A stretch of 64,000 bases of DNA, from positions 682,001 through 746,000 of the forward strand of contig NZ_JQNQ01000001.1 in NCBI RefSeq assembly GCF_000745315.1, written 5' to 3'. A program made the position numbers and the translations under genes. Positions 59,780-64,000 of this stretch are shown piece by piece (the first letter of the stretch is position 1; the number at the start of each line of letters is the position of its first letter). Source of the DNA: Salegentibacter sp. Hel_I_6. GTDB taxonomy: Bacteria > Bacteroidota > Bacteroidia > Flavobacteriales > Flavobacteriaceae. Under the pieces are notes generated by a model that was given only the letters and a program-made list of their open reading frames with translations, was not told where the DNA came from and did not search any database.

Positions 59780-61444
59780 ATGAACAAAACGAACCCAGGC
59801 AGGCCCGTAAAACGACTTTGGAATTTATTAAAACTAGACAAACGTGATGTAAAACACATTCTTTTCTATGCCCTATTTGCCGGTTTAATTAACCTTGCGG
59901 TCCCATTGGGAATCCAAGCTATTGTTAATTTAATTCAAGGGGGAAAAGTAAGTACAAGTTGGATAATTTTGGTTGCATTAGTAACTCTTGCAGTTGGTTT
60001 AGTAGGAGTTTTTGAATTATTACAACTTAGATTAGCTGAGAATATTCAGCAAAAAATATTTACGCGTTCCAGTTTTGAATTTTCTTATCGTTTCCCTAAA
60101 ATTAAAAGTGAAGCCTTACAAAATATTTATCCACCTGAATTAGCAAACCGCTTTTTTGATACCATTACGGTTCAAAAAGGAGTTAGTAAAATTTTATTAG
60201 ATCTCCCCTCTGCTACTGTGCAAATTATCTTTGGAGTAATCTTGCTATCGCTTTACCATCCATTTTTTATATTGTACGGCTTATTACTTGTAATCTTACT
60301 TTACATTGTTTTTAAATTCACTGCTGAAAAGGGACTAAGAACAAGTTTAGATGAATCTAAGCACAAATATCAGGTTGCTTATTGGATTCAGGAAGTGGCT
60401 CGTAATTTAAAAAGCTTCAAAATTTCAGGTCGCAGTAAGTTGGCCATGGACAAAAACGACAGGCTTACATCGAAATATCTAAAGGAAAGAGAAGATCATT
60501 TTGGCGTGCTTGAAATTCAGTATATAAAGCTTATTATTTTTAAGGTGCTTGTTGCCGGTGGATTGTTGGCCATTGGCGGAGCCCTGGTTCTAAATCAACA
60601 AATGAATATCGGTCAATTTGTGGCTGCAGAAATAATTATCTTATTAATAATTTCTTCAGTAGAAAAATTAATCCGCGGGCTTGAAGATATTTACGATACC
60701 CTAACTTCTTTAGAAAAGATTGGGCAGGTAGTTGATAAACCTCTGGAAGATGTTGATCACGAAAATACTATAGACGCATCAAATGGTCTTAAGCTGGAAT
60801 TAAAAGATGTAGCTTTTGAACCGGAAGGTCATACTGTTCTAAAAGGTATCAATGTTATTTTAAACCCCGGTAAAATTCTGGCTATAACAGGCCATGCTGG
60901 GAATGGAAGAACCAGCCTTTTAAAGTTAATTGCAGGAATTTTCACCCCTACAAAAGGGAAAATTTATATTAATGATACTGCCCGGCATACCCTTGTTCTA
61001 AATGAATACAGGCAACTACTCGGCACCTATTTGCCAGACGAAATTCCATTTGAAGGCAGTCTCTGGGAAAATATAACTTTTGGAGACAAATCTATTTCAG
61101 ATCAAAATATAGATTGGGCGTTGGAACATTCCGGTTTAAAAGAATTTGTAAAAGATCAACCCAATGGAATTTTCACTCAAATTCATCCAGAAGGCAGGTA
61201 TCTTTCTACCCTTATTGCTAAACGTATAATTCTCGCAAGGGCAATTGTAAAAAAACCTGCTATTCTTATTTTAAAAGAACCTTTTGAGAAATTTGAACAA
61301 TCAGAAAAGAAAAGATTATTGAAATTTTTAACCAATCCAGAGCATAAATGGAGTCTTGTGATTGCAAGTAATGATAAAATGTGGAAAGATGTTTGTGACG
61401 AACGCCTGGAATTACAGGAAGGTAAAATTATTAAAGCGCTGTAG
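59780..61444 (+). CDS. ABC exporter-like protein with degenerate nucleotide-binding domain
   Basis: 554 residues: a type I ABC exporter membrane domain (about 1-330, six helices) fused to a nucleotide-binding domain. The catalytic motifs have all changed: Walker A GHAGNGRTS (371-379) has Arg377 for the essential Lys; the Q-loop position is Asp420; the signature reads GRYLSTLIAKR (472-482) without the GGQ; Walker B ILILKEPF has Lys499 for the Asp; the H-loop His is Asn531. It heads a cluster with HlyD (2-base gap) and TolC-like genes, so a secretion or efflux role is probable but ATP hydrolysis is not. Confidence 0.85.
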   Translation: MNKTNPGRPVKRLWNLLKLDKRDVKHILFYALFAGLINLAVPLGIQAIVNLIQGGKVSTSWIILVALVTLAVGLVGVFELLQLRLAENIQQKIFTRSSFEFSYRFPKIKSEALQNIYPPELANRFFDTITVQKGVSKILLDLPSATVQIIFGVILLSLYHPFFILYGLLLVILLYIVFKFTAEKGLRTSLDESKHKYQVAYWIQEVARNLKSFKISGRSKLAMDKNDRLTSKYLKEREDHFGVLEIQYIKLIIFKVLVAGGLLAIGGALVLNQQMNIGQFVAAEIIILLIISSVEKLIRGLEDIYDTLTSLEKIGQVVDKPLEDVDHENTIDASNGLKLELKDVAFEPEGHTVLKGINVILNPGKILAITGHAGNGRTSLLKLIAGIFTPTKGKIYINDTARHTLVLNEYRQLLGTYLPDEIPFEGSLWENITFGDKSISDQNIDWALEHSGLKEFVKDQPNGIFTQIHPEGRYLSTLIAKRIILARAIVKKPAILILKEPFEKFEQSEKKRLLKFLTNPEHKWSLVIASNDKMWKDVCDERLELQEGKIIKAL

Positions 61445-61446
61445 TT

Positions 61447-62814
61447 ATGCTGAATATTTCTGAAGAAACACTACACAAGCGAATAGATATTACCGATTCA
61501 GAATCTGGTAAGTTTGTGTTTTTTAGAAAACACTATGTGATTTTCAATTATGTGCTTATTGGGTTATTTGTATTATTTGTAATCATATTATTTCTACCCT
61601 GGACCCAGAATATAAGATCTACAGGTAATGTGACCACCCTAAGCCCTGAGCATAGGCCGCAAACCATTCAATCCCCTATCCCAGGACGTATTGAACAATG
61701 GTATATCAACGAAGGGGATTTTGTTAATAAAGGCGATACTATTTTAAGGATTTCTGAAGTTAGTAGCGATTATTTTGATCCATTACTAATCAATAGAACC
61801 TCTGGACAAATAGATGCAAAAAGTCGTTCAGCACTAACTTATAATGAAAAGATTGAAGCCCTGGGGCAGCAATTAGACGCCCAGCAAAATGAAAGAGAGC
61901 TAAAAAGAACCCAGGCGGTGAATAAAATAGAACAGGCCAAACTAAAAGTTCGTAGTGATAGTATTAGATTGGAAGCCGCAAAAACACAAATTGCTATTGC
62001 AAGAACACAGTTTGAACGTATGCAAACCCTCCAGGAAGAAGGCATTACATCTTTAGCCGATTTAGAGGAAAGACGATTAAAATTGCAGGAGGCACAAGCT
62101 AACTTAATAGCTCAGGAAAATCAATTACTATCCAGCGAAAACGAAGTGATAAATGCTGAAATAGAAATAAATAGAATTACCGCTGAATATGCCGATAAAA
62201 TTTCCAAAACAAGGCAGGAGATTTTCACCTCACAGGGCAATCAGCTTAATACTGAGGCAGAAGTTGATAAATTACAGATACAACTTTCTAATTACGAGCA
62301 GCGTAGTACGTTGTATTATATCGTGGCGCCACAGGATGGCTATGTAAACAAAGCATTGCGCGCCGGTTTAGGTGAAACCTTTTCCCAGGGGGAACAATTA
62401 GTGGGCATTATGCCATCTAACTACCAAATTGCTGTAGAAACATATGTTAGACCATTAGATTTGCCCTTAATTCACGTGGGGGAAGATGTACGAATTCAAT
62501 TTGATGGCTGGCCTGCAATTATTTTTAGCGGATGGCCGAACCTATCTTACGGTACGTATGGCGCTGAAGTAGTTGCTGTAGAAAACTATATTTCTAAAAA
62601 CGGAAAGTATAGGGTGTTACTGTCTCCAGACAGCGAAGACAATCCCTGGCCCAAGCAAATAGGAATTGGTAGTGGTGCACAAACCATCGCACTACTTGAA
62701 AATGTACCTATTTGGTATGAACTATGGCGAAATTTAAATGGTTTCCCTCCTAATTATTACACACCAGAGGGTGATTCCCAGGGGCAAACCTCAACAAGTA
62801 ACGATAAAAAGTAA
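61447..62814 (+). CDS. HlyD-family periplasmic adaptor protein
   Basis: 455 residues: a short cytoplasmic start, a membrane helix (about 34-54), a split lipoyl-like domain (QSPIPGRIEQWYINEGDFVNKGDTILRI and IVAPQDGYVNKALRAGLGETF) around a long coiled coil (about 125-290, with alternating Leu/Glu/Arg) and a C-terminal beta-barrel (IAVETYVRPLDLPLIHVGEDVRIQFDG). It links the inner-membrane protein upstream with the TolC-like protein downstream (8-base gap). Confidence 0.93.
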   Translation: MLNISEETLHKRIDITDSESGKFVFFRKHYVIFNYVLIGLFVLFVIILFLPWTQNIRSTGNVTTLSPEHRPQTIQSPIPGRIEQWYINEGDFVNKGDTILRISEVSSDYFDPLLINRTSGQIDAKSRSALTYNEKIEALGQQLDAQQNERELKRTQAVNKIEQAKLKVRSDSIRLEAAKTQIAIARTQFERMQTLQEEGITSLADLEERRLKLQEAQANLIAQENQLLSSENEVINAEIEINRITAEYADKISKTRQEIFTSQGNQLNTEAEVDKLQIQLSNYEQRSTLYYIVAPQDGYVNKALRAGLGETFSQGEQLVGIMPSNYQIAVETYVRPLDLPLIHVGEDVRIQFDGWPAIIFSGWPNLSYGTYGAEVVAVENYISKNGKYRVLLSPDSEDNPWPKQIGIGSGAQTIALLENVPIWYELWRNLNGFPPNYYTPEGDSQGQTSTSNDKK

Positions 62815-62822
62815 GTTGATAA

Positions 62823-64000
62823 ATGCGCTTAGTTAAGTATTTTTTTCTTTTATTCTTTGTTTGTTCTTCTGCCCTGGCACAAACGGATAGCCTAAGCTAC
62901 ACCGAATTTTTAGATATGGTGATAAGCGAGCATCCAGTAGTAAGCCAGGCGGGACTGGTTAGCAATATAGGCGATGCTGAAGTACAATCGGCACGAGGCG
63001 CTTTTGACCCTCGTTTTGAGGTAGATTACAAAGGAAAAGAGTATAAAGGAACAGAATATTACGATCTCTTAGATGCCCAGTTACAAGTACCTATGTGGTA
63101 TGGGTTAAAATTAAAAGGAGGATTTCAACAAAACCAGGGTGCTTATTTAAACCCTCAAAACGAGTTACCAGATGCGGGTTTATTCAGTGCCGGGGTGGTT
63201 CTTTCGCTTGGGGAAGGACTTTGGATTAACTCCCGAATGGCCGGTTTGCGAAAAGCTCAGGCCTACAGAGAACAAAGCGAAGCCGAGCAGCAGTTAATGG
63301 TAAACGATATCTTGCTGGAAGCATCTTTTGTTTATTTTGAATGGATTAGGGCGCAGGAGAAATTACAAATCTTTGAAGATTTCCTGGAAAACGCTAACGA
63401 ACGTTATAGCGGTATTCGCCGGCAGGCCCAAACTGGTGCTTTAGCCGGAATAGATACGGTAGAGGCAAGATTAGCCTTACAAAAGCGACGATTGCAAGCC
63501 AACCAGGCTGAAGTAGATCTTAGAAAAATAAGGTTAGAACTCTCTACTTTCCTCTGGGATCAGGATCAACCACTTATATTACAGGAGCAGGTTTTACCAT
63601 CACCTACAGAAGAAATTTTTATTACGTTACTTTCCGAAGTTCCCGAAGCCGAATTAAGTAGTCATCCTCAACTAGAATTCTATAGACGAAAAATTGAAGC
63701 GTTACAAATAGAACGTCGCTACAGGTTTAATGCCTTACTGCCTCAGATAGATCTGGAATATAATTTCTTATCAGAAGAACCAGATAATTTTGAAACTTTT
63801 AATCCTGGGGCCTATAAAGCAGGCCTAAGATTTTCTATGCCCTTATTTCTTAGAAAAGAGCGTGGAGATCTTAGAATCGCCGAATATGAGCTAGAGGATG
63901 CAAAATTAGAACTAAGTTTAAAAGACCAGCAACTTCAAGCTAAAATTGCCGCTTTGCAACAACAAATACAAAGTTTCATAGAGCAAACCGAAATGATCGA
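62823..64000 (+). CDS. TolC-family outer-membrane efflux protein (3' end outside window)
   Basis: The ATG at 62823 opens a frame still open at the right edge, about 392 codons seen. Signal peptide MRLVKYFFLLFFVCSSALAQ, then SYTEFLDMVISEHPVVSQAGL (the first TolC helix pair), SARGAFDPRFEVDYKG, helical repeats with LLEASFVYFEWIRAQEKL, RRQAQTGALAGIDTVEARLALQKRR and PLFLRKERGDLRIAEYELEDAKLE. It forms the outer-membrane duct of the cluster. Confidence 0.93.
   Translation, partial: MRLVKYFFLLFFVCSSALAQTDSLSYTEFLDMVISEHPVVSQAGLVSNIGDAEVQSARGAFDPRFEVDYKGKEYKGTEYYDLLDAQLQVPMWYGLKLKGGFQQNQGAYLNPQNELPDAGLFSAGVVLSLGEGLWINSRMAGLRKAQAYREQSEAEQQLMVNDILLEASFVYFEWIRAQEKLQIFEDFLENANERYSGIRRQAQTGALAGIDTVEARLALQKRRLQANQAEVDLRKIRLELSTFLWDQDQPLILQEQVLPSPTEEIFITLLSEVPEAELSSHPQLEFYRRKIEALQIERRYRFNALLPQIDLEYNFLSEEPDNFETFNPGAYKAGLRFSMPLFLRKERGDLRIAEYELEDAKLELSLKDQQLQAKIAALQQQIQSFIEQTEMI

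Overview
The window is AT-rich chromosomal DNA from a member of the Bacteroidota, almost certainly a marine-type Flavobacteriaceae (Gramella/Salegentibacter-like). The evidence is the set of lineage-typical families (DUF2911, DUF4920, DUF6268, DUF4197, Lacal_2735 family, fused IcmF mutase, type III glutamine synthetase, DnaJ with a reduced zinc finger). Upstream of many genes there are also Bacteroidota-type promoters with a TAnnTTTG -7 element. No rRNA, tRNA, CRISPR array, transposase or phage gene was seen.

Layout. 1-8.8 kb: stress and housekeeping genes (DUF2911 fragment, Ohr, MeaB GTPase, MATE pump, PAP2 phosphatase, M28 peptidase, acetyltransferase-like protein). 6.7-11.9 kb: a tightly packed minus-strand operon of ABC exporter ATPase and permease, MscS channel, DUF6268 outer-membrane protein and an NtrC-like regulator without a DNA-binding domain. 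12-20.7 kb: grpE-dnaJ, YceI lipoprotein, epimerase, mnmD, ilvE, a MazG-like hydrolase and crcB. 20.8-23.3 kb: a PII / ammonium transporter / outer-membrane protein unit. 23.3-37.7 kb: esterase-like proteins, Lrp regulator, MarC, the large IcmF mutase, DUF4197, a BtuF-like protein, pyrF, prfA, a small ABC pair and purM.

37.9-49.9 kb is the most distinctive part: a 12-kb functional-amyloid (curli-type) locus. It holds a propeller lipoprotein, csgG (with an extra C-terminal barrel-like domain), csgF, csgE (with an N-terminal CsgC/CsgH-like domain), a csgB-like subunit and five large curlin-repeat proteins. Between two curlin genes lies a previously unlabelled, decayed second copy of the csgB-csgE' segment, and shared upstream sequence boxes precede several curlin genes. 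The curlins would be secreted through CsgG, with CsgE and CsgF as gatekeeper and coupling factors, and nucleated by the CsgB-like protein.

50.8-64 kb: type III glutamine synthetase, a Ca/Na antiporter, a carboxypeptidase-regulatory-domain protein, a BlaI/BlaR1-like pair, a 50-residue conserved-looking small protein and a Kelch protein. Last comes a three-gene ABC/HlyD/TolC export cluster whose ABC protein has lost every catalytic nucleotide-binding motif; its TolC gene runs off the right edge. Dispersed intergenic palindromic elements occur at several places, including three copies of one element of about 90 bp.
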